A DNA stretch of 12,237 nt from Methanomassiliicoccales archaeon (lineage in GTDB: Archaea > Thermoplasmatota > Thermoplasmata > Methanomassiliicoccales > UBA472). Shown here piece after piece: positions 7,096 through 12,237 of the stretch. The notes beneath the pieces were generated by a model. It was not told the origin of the DNA, searched no databases, and saw only the letters and a list, made by a program, of their open reading frames with translations. A program made the position numbers and the translations under genes. The DNA lies in the NCBI GenBank assembly GCA_013329565.1, contig DUJZ01000126.1:1-12237 (forward strand), read 5' to 3'. How positions within the stretch are numbered: position 1 is the first letter of the stretch; the number at the start of each line of letters is the position of its first letter.

Positions 7096-7401
7096 ATGCC
7101 GCTGACACCGGAATTGCGCAGAGCGGGAGTGACGCCGGAACTGATGAACACCACCAGACGTTTCGCGTGCCCCAACTGCGGAAAGGAGTTCAGCCTTATG
7201 CAGTCTCGCGCCATCGCCTGCCGAGGTTGCCGCATGGCCAATACCAACTGCCGCTACGCCCGCTGCCCCTATTGTGACAAGGAGTTCCCGATGGAGCAGG
7301 TCATCACCAAGAACAAGTATGGCGAGAAATATCTGGCCGGCTACGCCAACAACATCCTGAACAACTATTATAACCAGTTCGGGAAGAGAAACTCCCGTTA
7401 A
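7096..7401 (+). CDS. Small seven-cysteine zinc-ribbon-like protein, function unknown
   Basis: A 101-residue basic protein with cysteines at 25, 28, 42, 45, 52, 57 and 60, arranged as CPNC, CRGC, a lone Cys and CPYC. The CPxC knuckles are typical of zinc ribbons. With seven cysteines at least two metal sites are possible, or one zinc site plus a reactive or iron-binding group. The tail (70-101) is rich in Lys, Asn and Tyr and has no cysteines. I do not recognise a characterised family. The gene is a single unit with its own promoter, downstream of the DUF169 gene by 76 bases and converging on the radical SAM gene. Transcription factor, RNA-binding or metal-handling roles are all possible. Confidence 0.7.
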   Translation: MPLTPELRRAGVTPELMNTTRRFACPNCGKEFSLMQSRAIACRGCRMANTNCRYARCPYCDKEFPMEQVITKNKYGEKYLAGYANNILNNYYNQFGKRNSR

Positions 7402-7404
7402 GAA

Positions 7405-7435
7405 CATTAAAAAATAAAAGGGGCGTAAGCCCTTT
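7405..7435 (-). terminator. Hairpin plus T-rich tail after the radical SAM gene
   Basis: On the minus strand AAAGGGC-TTAC-GCCCCTTT (7417-7435) forms a stem with one bulged base, overlapping the TAA stop. It is followed by a T-rich stretch (TATTTTTTAA). Archaeal termination relies mainly on the T tract, so the tail is the stronger evidence. It lies in the 32-base gap between converging genes. Confidence 0.5.
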
Positions 7436-8807
7436 ACTTACTGTTCTCGCTGAACTTCGACCACATCTCGTGCCGATAGAGCGTCTTCCCTTCCATGGAG
7501 TTGATGTTGAACAGGCAGAAGGGTATCAGCTTTCCGTCCGGGGTGACGGTATGGATGCAGCAGTTGCGGAATCTTTCCGTTTCCGAGGTCCAGGCGTCCT
7601 GGAAGGCCATGGTCGACACGGTCAGATAGTGCGTCTTGGCCCGGTCCACGAAATCGCCCCATTCGTTCTTCATACCGTCGTCCTCCTCGACTATTAGCGA
7701 ATCCTCAATGAAGCGCCACAGGTCGGAGATCTCCTTGCGGGTCTTGTTGGCGACGTTCGTGGTGTCCTTGGGCGGTCCGAAGGCGCGACTCGTTAATGGG
7801 AACAGCGAGCCGTCCTCCATCACCACCGACATCGATTTGGCGTCGCAGTGGACGTTCGAGCAGGAGGTGGGAATGAAATTGTCCATGCGAAGCTCGCCGT
7901 TGGTCTGCTCCTCGATCGCCTTTAGCAGGTCCGGGATGGTCACCCGGTCCCCGTCCTTCGGGGAGATGGGGAAGCGGCCGAAATATGATATCGGCTGGAA
8001 GTGCACCCCTTTGATGGTCGGCACCTTGGACTTGGCGAAGTTGATGACCTCGCCGACGCGGTCCAGGTTGATGTTTGGTGAAACGACGGTGACAAGCGTG
8101 ATGCCCATGCCCACCTTCTCACAGTTCTCGATGCACTTCATCTTCTGGTCCAGGATGTCGCGGCCGCAGGTCTGTTTGTAGATGTCGCCGTGCAGCCCGT
8201 CGAACGAGAAGTAAAGATCGTCGGCACCGGCCTCCTTGACCTTCCTCAGGAAATCTATGTCCTCCGCGAAGCGGATGCCGTTGGTGTTGATCTCGATGTA
8301 GTCGATGCCCATCTCCTTGCCCATGCGGATGATCTCTGGTAGGTCGTCCCGGATGGTCGGCTCCCCGCCGCTGATCTGGACCACGATAGGATGATTGACG
8401 TAATCCAGCATGGTCTGGTACATGCCGCGGATGACCTCCAGAGAGGGGCTGAACTTGTAGAACTGGTTGGCGGAGGCGAAGCAAACCGGGCACTTCAGAT
8501 TGCAGCCGTTGGTGATCTCCATGACCACCAGGCAGGTGTGCTGAACGTGCTCCGGGCATAGTCCGCATATCTGCGGGCAGTCGTCGCTCTTGTCCACGGC
8601 GATCCTCAGGGGCTTGGACTGCACCGCGGCGTAGCGGTTCATGTCCATGTAGTCCTCCCTGCCTCTCCAGATCAGAACTTTCTCCGTACCGTGCTCGGGG
8701 CACTCCTTGATGAGATAGACCTTGTCGTCCTCGACCACCTTGGTGACCGGGATGGTCTTCAAGCATTTGGGGCAGAGCCCCTTGGTATGACCGATGACCT
8801 CGCTCAT
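7434..8807 (-). CDS. tes: Radical SAM enzyme of the Tes/MJ0619 family, probable tetraether lipid synthase
   Basis: Tes joins the ends of two archaeal diether lipids carbon to carbon, making membrane-spanning tetraethers (GDGT). The 457-residue protein shows the family's layered metal sites. A rubredoxin-like N-terminus has CPKC (12-15) and CPEHG (36-40). A cysteine-rich segment, CPQICGLCPEH with Cys92, covers 77-92. The radical SAM cluster motif CNLKCPVC is at 102-109, followed by SGGEP (146-150). Later cysteines (316, 321, 416, 417, 431) lie in SCSNVHC and CCIHTVTPDGKLIPFC, matching the family's auxiliary-cluster regions. I chose ATG 8807 over TTG 8828 because GGTGA lies six bases upstream of it. 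MJ0619 was once annotated as a pterin methylase. Assignment to Tes rather than a paralogue is inference, helped by nearby lipid genes. Confidence 0.7.
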   Translation of the reverse strand: MSEVIGHTKGLCPKCLKTIPVTKVVEDDKVYLIKECPEHGTEKVLIWRGREDYMDMNRYAAVQSKPLRIAVDKSDDCPQICGLCPEHVQHTCLVVMEITNGCNLKCPVCFASANQFYKFSPSLEVIRGMYQTMLDYVNHPIVVQISGGEPTIRDDLPEIIRMGKEMGIDYIEINTNGIRFAEDIDFLRKVKEAGADDLYFSFDGLHGDIYKQTCGRDILDQKMKCIENCEKVGMGITLVTVVSPNINLDRVGEVINFAKSKVPTIKGVHFQPISYFGRFPISPKDGDRVTIPDLLKAIEEQTNGELRMDNFIPTSCSNVHCDAKSMSVVMEDGSLFPLTSRAFGPPKDTTNVANKTRKEISDLWRFIEDSLIVEEDDGMKNEWGDFVDRAKTHYLTVSTMAFQDAWTSETERFRNCCIHTVTPDGKLIPFCLFNINSMEGKTLYRHEMWSKFSENSK

Positions 8808-8811
8808 TTCT

Positions 8812-8816
8812 TTCAC
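8812..8816 (-). promoter_or_regulatory. Shine-Dalgarno site choosing ATG 8807
   Basis: The minus strand reads GGTGA, then four bases of A/G spacer, then the ATG. This favours ATG 8807 over the upstream TTG at 8828, which falls at the predicted transcript start. Confidence 0.55.
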
Positions 8817-8847
8817 CGTGATATCCAACTGGAATGTCGTGCGGCAC

Positions 8848-8862
8848 TATTCTACTTTTTGT
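8848..8862 (-). promoter_or_regulatory. TATA-like promoter of the radical SAM gene
   Basis: The minus strand reads ACAAAAAGTAGAATA. A transcript starting about 26 bases downstream (near 8829) would have a 22-base leader holding the GGTGA ribosome site. Confidence 0.4.
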
Positions 8863-8889
8863 TGAAGAACGGAACGGCGCTTCCGCATG

Positions 8890-8928
8890 GCCAAGAAAAA
8901 TAAAAGGAAAGGCCGCGTTTAGCGGCCT
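8890..8928 (-). terminator. Strong hairpin and T-rich terminator of the methyltransferase operon
   Basis: A perfect 7-bp stem, AGGCCGC/GCGGCCT, with a 5-base loop spans 8910-8928. On the minus strand it is followed by TTTCCTTTTATTTTTCTT. It begins 10 bases after the TAA stop of the small gene, so it should end the two-gene transcript. Confidence 0.65.
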
Positions 8929-8937
8929 GAAGTTGTT

Positions 8938-9387
8938 TTAAGCGCGCTTCTTCTCGAAGAGACCCTCGGCAGCGGCCAAGGTCTTGACGGCCAAGTACTC
9001 TTCGACCCAGGAGTCCCCTGAGGAGGGGTCGACCAGAGCCGGACCGGTCCTATTGACGGTCATGTACTCCATTTCGACGTGCCCCTGAGCGACTGGCTTG
9101 CCGTCGCGGGTCTTCCAGTCGGTCTCGGACATGACGTTGACGATCTTGCCCAGCGCCATCTTGTGCGTGTAGGCGGTCTTGACAACGGCAGTTCCGGATC
9201 CAGACAGATCGCTGACGACGTAGACGGTTAGACCGCCGATGACCTTCTTGGCCAATCCGTCGTTGCCCTTCTTGATGTACTTGCCAGTCTGGGCTGCGGT
9301 GTTCACGACGTCCATGACATCGGATTCCTTCAAGCCCCTCTTCGCGATAAGCTCCTTAACATCGGCTGGGATAGTTACAGTTACCAT
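8938..9387 (-). CDS. Cysteine-free 149-residue partner of the methyltransferase, function unknown
   Basis: The product is soluble, with no membrane segment, signal peptide or cysteine. Residues 1-45 look helical and charged (VTIPADVKELIAKRGL, then a second helix through about 35). Residues 48-80 look beta-rich (KKVIGGLTVYVVSDL, then AVVKTAYTHKM). The C-terminus (128-149) is helical. The AYTHKM motif (72-77) recalls, from memory, AYSHRM-type motifs in small proteins and domains near anaerobic ligase and methyltransferase genes; this link is weak. I chose ATG 9387, not the upstream ATG 9411, because a near-perfect Shine-Dalgarno site precedes it and ATG 9411 lies inside the previous gene. It starts 10 bases after the methyltransferase stop and ends before a terminator, so the two form a tight operon and probably act together. 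Confidence 0.7.
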   Translation of the reverse strand: MVTVTIPADVKELIAKRGLKESDVMDVVNTAAQTGKYIKKGNDGLAKKVIGGLTVYVVSDLSGSGTAVVKTAYTHKMALGKIVNVMSETDWKTRDGKPVAQGHVEMEYMTVNRTGPALVDPSSGDSWVEEYLAVKTLAAAEGLFEKKRA

Positions 9388-9392
9388 TTTAG

Positions 9393-9399
9393 TCACCTC
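9393..9399 (-). promoter_or_regulatory. Strong Shine-Dalgarno site of the 149-residue gene
   Basis: GAGGTGA on the minus strand lies five bases before ATG 9387 and is the best ribosome site in the window. It overlaps the TGA stop of the methyltransferase gene (9398-9400), so translation of the two is probably coupled. It decides the start of the downstream gene. Confidence 0.75.
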
Positions 9400-10528
9400 A
9401 CCATGTTCCATAGGTACCGAAGTCCCTAGCCGCCTTGACCAAGGCCAACATTTGTCCAGGTATGGTGTACGGAGGAGTCTCGCAAGCAGTACCCAGGATG
9501 TAACCCTTCTTGGAGTCGCGTCCCTGGAGCAACTGCTCCTTGGCCTGGTTGTACACCTTGTTCGGGTTGGGGTCGATCATCAGCTTGGTGTCGACGGAAC
9601 CCATGCAGGTCGCCTTGTCCTGGAAGGTCTCCTTCAGCAGGCCGGACGGGAACGGGTTCCTGCCCGAGTAACCGGCGTGGATCACAGTGAACGGGGACCA
9701 CATCAAGCCGTCCTTGAACAGCTTGTAGTCGGTCTGGTGGTTACCGCAGAGGTGATAGAACACCTGCGGGCCGGCTCCGTGCTTGAAGCATCCGTCCACG
9801 TACCTGTACATGTTCTTCACGGAGTACCTCTCGACGCCCTCGTCGCTGAAGATATCGTTGTTGCCCAGGACGGACCCGACGATGAGCATCGCCGATCCGT
9901 ACTTGTCAGCCATCGCCTCAGCGCCGTTGATGGCGGTGTCGGTGTAAATCCTCACCAACTTGTCCGCCTGTTCTGGCTCGGTGAAGGTCCACATGATGAA
10001 GTTCTCGACACCGACCATCTCTGCAGCGGCTCCGACCAGGTCGAAACCGTAGGATATCGGCACCAGGGTCATTGGCAAGTTCTTGGAGACATAGTCGTAG
10101 ATCTTGTAGAACCTGGGTACGGTGGCGAATTCGCCAGTGGCCTTCACCAGCTCTTCCTTCGGGATGACCCTCATCTTGTCGACGTCCTCGGGTTCCGAGT
10201 ATATCGGACCGGTCGAGATCGGCGGCAGGGTCTCCTTGTACTGCAGCTTCAGTCCTAGCTCGGTGACCCACGGCAATGAGAAGAACCAGTGCGTAACTGG
10301 CAGTAGGTCATAGAGGTGGGATATGTAGCCGACGCAGTGGATACCCAACTCCGGTTTTTCATAGAAGTCCCTTATGGTATATCCGCAGGCCACGGCGGCG
10401 TGTGACAAGATGATCGGGTCCACGTCGATGCGGTCATGTGGGTTATCCACGAAGGGGCTCGCAAAGCGCTTTGCGGCATTTCCATGCCACTTGCTATCCA
10501 TTGGTGGAAACAATTCTTCGTAGCCCAT
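9398..10528 (-). CDS. Uroporphyrinogen-decarboxylase-family methyltransferase (MtaA/MtbA/CmuA-like)
   Basis: A 376-residue TIM-barrel protein of the URO-D superfamily. In methylotrophic archaea and acetogens many members move methyl groups between a substrate or coenzyme M and a corrinoid protein, using zinc. HLCGN (259-263) matches the HxC zinc motif of MtaA/MtbA, and Cys349 in GTACE could be the third ligand. The residues expected for true heme-pathway URO-D are not apparent. I cannot tell whether it acts on coenzyme M, a methylamine, a methoxylated compound or something else. It is longer than typical MtaA/MtbA. ATG 10528 is chosen because similarity begins there, a TATA box lies about 36 bases upstream and GGGGAT lies 4 bases ahead. 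No corrinoid-binding protein gene is adjacent. It is followed by the 149-residue partner gene. Confidence 0.8.
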   Translation of the reverse strand: MGYEELFPPMDSKWHGNAAKRFASPFVDNPHDRIDVDPIILSHAAVACGYTIRDFYEKPELGIHCVGYISHLYDLLPVTHWFFSLPWVTELGLKLQYKETLPPISTGPIYSEPEDVDKMRVIPKEELVKATGEFATVPRFYKIYDYVSKNLPMTLVPISYGFDLVGAAAEMVGVENFIMWTFTEPEQADKLVRIYTDTAINGAEAMADKYGSAMLIVGSVLGNNDIFSDEGVERYSVKNMYRYVDGCFKHGAGPQVFYHLCGNHQTDYKLFKDGLMWSPFTVIHAGYSGRNPFPSGLLKETFQDKATCMGSVDTKLMIDPNPNKVYNQAKEQLLQGRDSKKGYILGTACETPPYTIPGQMLALVKAARDFGTYGTW

Positions 10529-10558
10529 TGAAATCCCCGAGCCACTAACTTCATGGAC

Positions 10559-10571
10559 CCTATATAATGAT
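10559..10571 (-). promoter_or_regulatory. TATA promoter of the methyltransferase operon
   Basis: The minus strand reads ATCATTATATAGG, a good TATA box. A start about 26 bases downstream (near 10538) leaves a 10-base leader before ATG 10528. A second AT-rich box, CCATATAGTG (10606-10615), could be an alternative. Confidence 0.6.
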
Positions 10572-10631
10572 TGTTGAAGGCTTGTGAAAAAAAGTTTCAT
10601 TAACACACTATATGGAAGTGTAAAATAGAAA

Positions 10632-10642
10632 TTATTTTCAAA
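10632..10642. repeat. Direct repeat TTATTTTCAAA, copy 1
   Basis: Exact 11-base copy; on the minus strand it reads TTTGAAAATAA. The bases to its left (GAAA) also give a short GAAA/TTTC inverted repeat. Confidence 0.6.
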
Positions 10643-10661
10643 TTGTAACTGTTTTTAAAAT

Positions 10662-10672
10662 TTATTTTCAAA
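10662..10672. repeat. Direct repeat TTATTTTCAAA, copy 2
   Basis: Exact 11-base copy 30 bases from copy 1, same orientation. It is embedded in the larger imperfect palindrome at 10651-10675. Confidence 0.6.
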
Positions 10673-10730
10673 AACATTCAACTTTTTATCATATCAATTA
10701 TTTAATTAAGAGGAAATCGTACTCCCTGGC

Positions 10731-11555
10731 TCAGGCCAGACGTTGGTACGCTGCCACGAACAGGAAGATCCCGGCGGCGCTGAACACTATCACACCGCTG
10801 GTGGAGACACTGAAGAGCACGGATAGAACGATGCCTAGGACCGCGGCCGCCACGCCGAACACGGTCGAAGCGATCAGAGTGGTCTTGAACGACCTTTTCA
10901 GCTGCAAAGCGGTGAGCCCGGGCAGCACCATCAGGGCGACCACCAGGATGATCCCTATGACCTTGATCGACAGCGCTATGGACACCGCCACCAGGAGGTT
11001 GAAGGCCATGGTCATGGCCTGCACCGGTATCCCCTGCAGCCGCGCGCCGTCCTCATCGAACGTTATGGCCAGCATCTCCTTGTAGAAGAAGACCATGAAC
11101 CCGATTATTACGATCGCCAGAACGATGAGCACCGTAAGGTCGGTGTTGTCGATGGTGAGTATGGAACCGAACAGGTAGCTGAACAGCTCCACGTTGAAGC
11201 CGTTCGCCAAGGAAATCACGATCATGCCCAGGGAAAAGCCCATGGCCATCATGACCGCTATGGCCGCGTCCGATTGCGCAAGCCCTTTCCTTCGCATGTA
11301 GGTGATGCCTAGGACTGCCACGGCCGAGACCGCCATAGCCCCGAGCATTGGATCTATGCCGATAAAAAGGCCTATGGCCACGCCCCCGAAGGCAGTGTGC
11401 GCCACCCCGTCCACAAGCATCGATTCCTTCCGAAGGATCAGGAACAGCCCTATCCAGGCGGAGACGACCGCCGCCAGGGTCCCGCCCACCAAGGCCATCT
11501 GCAGGAATTGATATTGGAACAGGGAAGGAAGGTCGAAGACGTCAAAGCTGCTCAT
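10731..11555 (-). CDS. Metal ABC transporter permease (ZnuB/MntB family, ABC-3)
   Basis: This 274-residue membrane protein would form the channel of an importer for zinc or manganese (possibly iron). It has the usual family length and about eight hydrophobic segments. The N-terminal pattern of a first helix followed by LRKESMLVDGVAHTAFGGVAIG is typical of ABC-3 permeases. So are the GSILTID loop and the C-terminal GIILVVALMVLPG segment. The real start is ATG 11555, not the upstream in-frame ATG 11675: similarity begins there and GGGGGTG lies seven bases upstream. It overlaps the end of the ATPase gene by 14 bases, indicating translational coupling. The metal cannot be read from the sequence. 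No solute-binding protein gene is in the window; it may lie further upstream of the ATPase. Confidence 0.9.
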   Translation of the reverse strand: MSSFDVFDLPSLFQYQFLQMALVGGTLAAVVSAWIGLFLILRKESMLVDGVAHTAFGGVAIGLFIGIDPMLGAMAVSAVAVLGITYMRRKGLAQSDAAIAVMMAMGFSLGMIVISLANGFNVELFSYLFGSILTIDNTDLTVLIVLAIVIIGFMVFFYKEMLAITFDEDGARLQGIPVQAMTMAFNLLVAVSIALSIKVIGIILVVALMVLPGLTALQLKRSFKTTLIASTVFGVAAAVLGIVLSVLFSVSTSGVIVFSAAGIFLFVAAYQRLA

Positions 11556-12237
11556 CGATGAACACCCCCTTGCATTGATGCTGGTGGAAGGCGAAGTGGA
11601 AATGTTCACCGTATCCTTGTTTGAGCACGTCGTCAGGAACGGTCCCATCGGTGATCGCGCTGCTGTGCACTTCACGGTTGACGCAAAGCACGCGGGACAT
11701 GCGGCAGAACACCGCGGTCAGGTCGTGCGAGACGATGAGAATGGTTATCCCCTTCTTCTGATTGAGGTTCGCCAGCTGCATGAAGAACTTCTCCTGGGTG
11801 ACCGGATCGAACCCGGTGACCGGTTCGTCAAGCACCAGCAGCTCCGGCTGACTTACCAGTGACTTGGCGACGAGCGCCCTCTGCCTCTGGCCTCCGGAAA
11901 GCATTCCGATGCGTTTGTCCGCCAGGTCGGAGATGCCCATCAGTTGGAGCGCTTCGTCCACCGCCGTCCAATCCTCCTTGTTACGGAAGCGGCCCATGTT
12001 GCGCCGGTTCACCCGCCCAAGACCGACCAGCTCTTTGACGGTCAAAGGAAACTGAGGATCGAAGTTGATGGCGAACTGCGACACGTAGCCGACCTTCTCC
12101 CACTGGTCGAAGGACTCGATGTCCTGCCCCATGATCCTGATGCTGCCTTCGGCCTTCGGAAGCAGCCCGAGCATCGCCAGCACCAGGGTGGTCTTGCCGC
12201 CACCGTTGGGGCCGACGATCCCGACGTAGTCGCCCTT
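11542..12237 (-). CDS. Metal ABC transporter ATP-binding protein (ZnuC/MntA-like), 5' partial
   Basis: The ATPase powers the adjacent metal permease. In 231 visible residues, all core motifs are present: Walker A GPNGGGKTT in the first codons at the window edge, the Q-loop in GYVSQ, the LSGGQRQR signature, Walker B ELLVLDEP with GFD, and the H-loop SHD. The frame is open to the last base, so the N-terminus lies outside. The GTG at 12181-12183 is internal, because it falls just after Walker A. The C-terminal end, YGEHFHFAFHQHQ, is histidine-rich, as in many zinc and manganese importer ATPases, and may sense or handle the metal. The gene overlaps the permease by 14 bases. Confidence 0.93.
   Translation of the reverse strand, partial: KGDYVGIVGPNGGGKTTLVLAMLGLLPKAEGSIRIMGQDIESFDQWEKVGYVSQFAINFDPQFPLTVKELVGLGRVNRRNMGRFRNKEDWTAVDEALQLMGISDLADKRIGMLSGGQRQRALVAKSLVSQPELLVLDEPVTGFDPVTQEKFFMQLANLNQKKGITILIVSHDLTAVFCRMSRVLCVNREVHSSAITDGTVPDDVLKQGYGEHFHFAFHQHQCKGVFIDEQL
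11563..11569 (-). promoter_or_regulatory. Shine-Dalgarno site of the permease gene
   Basis: GGGGGTG on the minus strand lies seven bases before ATG 11555, inside the ATPase coding region. It supports this start over ATG 11675. Confidence 0.6.

Larger units (their letters stand above)
10621..10710. promoter_or_regulatory. Very AT-rich region with paired 11-base repeats, likely control region
   Basis: Only 12 of these 90 bases are G or C, against GC-rich surroundings. TTATTTTCAAA occurs at 10632-10642 and again at 10662-10672, exactly 30 bases apart, about three helical turns. The second copy lies within an imperfect palindrome, GTTTTTAAAA...TTTTCAAAAAC (10651-10675). The stretch is about 50-140 bases upstream of the methyltransferase TATA box and could bind a regulator. 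On the minus strand it also follows the permease gene, so its T runs may end that transcript. Either role is inference. No coding potential is seen in 10529-10730. Confidence 0.45.

Noticed and set aside
6255..7247. 330-residue open frame on the minus strand opposite the DUF169 gene
   Set aside because: It spans a whole recognised gene, a promoter and part of the next gene. Its sequence is rich in Arg, His and Gln with no domain.
9239..10258. 339-residue open frame on the plus strand opposite the methyltransferase and its partner
   Set aside because: It is antisense to two genes with clear start signals or family motifs, crosses their boundary, and its composition (many His, Arg, Val, Leu) is what the complement of GC-rich coding DNA gives.
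10632..10672. CRISPR-like array
   Set aside because: There are only two 11-base copies, too short and too few, and no cas genes are present.
12181..12183. GTG as the start of the ABC ATPase
   Set aside because: The Walker A motif lies upstream of it in the same frame, so the gene continues beyond the window.

Overview
This window reads as GC-rich archaeal chromosome (basis: mixed). It carries two consecutive enzymes of archaeal ether-lipid synthesis, a probable tetraether lipid synthase, an archaeal-type tRNA guanine-10 N2-methyltransferase, and AT-rich TATA-like boxes about 25-28 bases before start codons, several of which imply leaderless mRNAs. A uroporphyrinogen-decarboxylase-family methyltransferase with an HxC zinc motif suggests a methylotrophic archaeon. 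My best guess is a Methanomassiliicoccales-like member of Thermoplasmatota, but this is inference and nothing here proves it.

Layout, left to right. 1-956 (+) is the 3' part of the tRNA methyltransferase, whose start lies outside the window. 943-2403 (-) is a site-2-type M50 membrane protease whose end overlaps the methyltransferase by 14 bases. 2524-4076 (+) is a two-gene operon for membrane lipids: a UbiA-type DGGGP synthase followed by GGGP synthase, overlapping by 4 bases. 4085-6165 (-) holds an adenylate-forming CoA-ligase-like gene followed by pdxT. 6243-7019 (+) is a DUF169 protein divergent from the ligase. 7096-7401 (+) is a small seven-cysteine zinc-ribbon-like protein. 7434-8807 (-) is a Tes/MJ0619-family radical SAM enzyme. 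8938-10528 (-) is a two-gene operon: a corrinoid-type methyltransferase and a 149-residue cysteine-free partner. A very AT-rich intergenic stretch of about 200 bases follows. 10731-12237 (-) is a metal ABC transporter: a membrane permease preceded by its ATPase, which runs off the window.

How the genes work together. GGGP synthase and DGGGP synthase add the first and second geranylgeranyl chains to glycerol-1-phosphate. A Tes-type enzyme would later join two such lipids tail to tail into a membrane-spanning tetraether, so three steps of one pathway lie within about 6.3 kb. The methyltransferase/partner operon has its own promoter, a strong internal Shine-Dalgarno site, a terminator hairpin and an upstream AT-rich region with paired 11-base repeats. 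It is the best candidate here for an undescribed regulated system. The ligase/DUF169 divergent pair is a second cluster of unknown purpose.

No tRNA, rRNA, CRISPR array, insertion sequence or transposase was seen. The longest stretch without a gene is 10529-10730.
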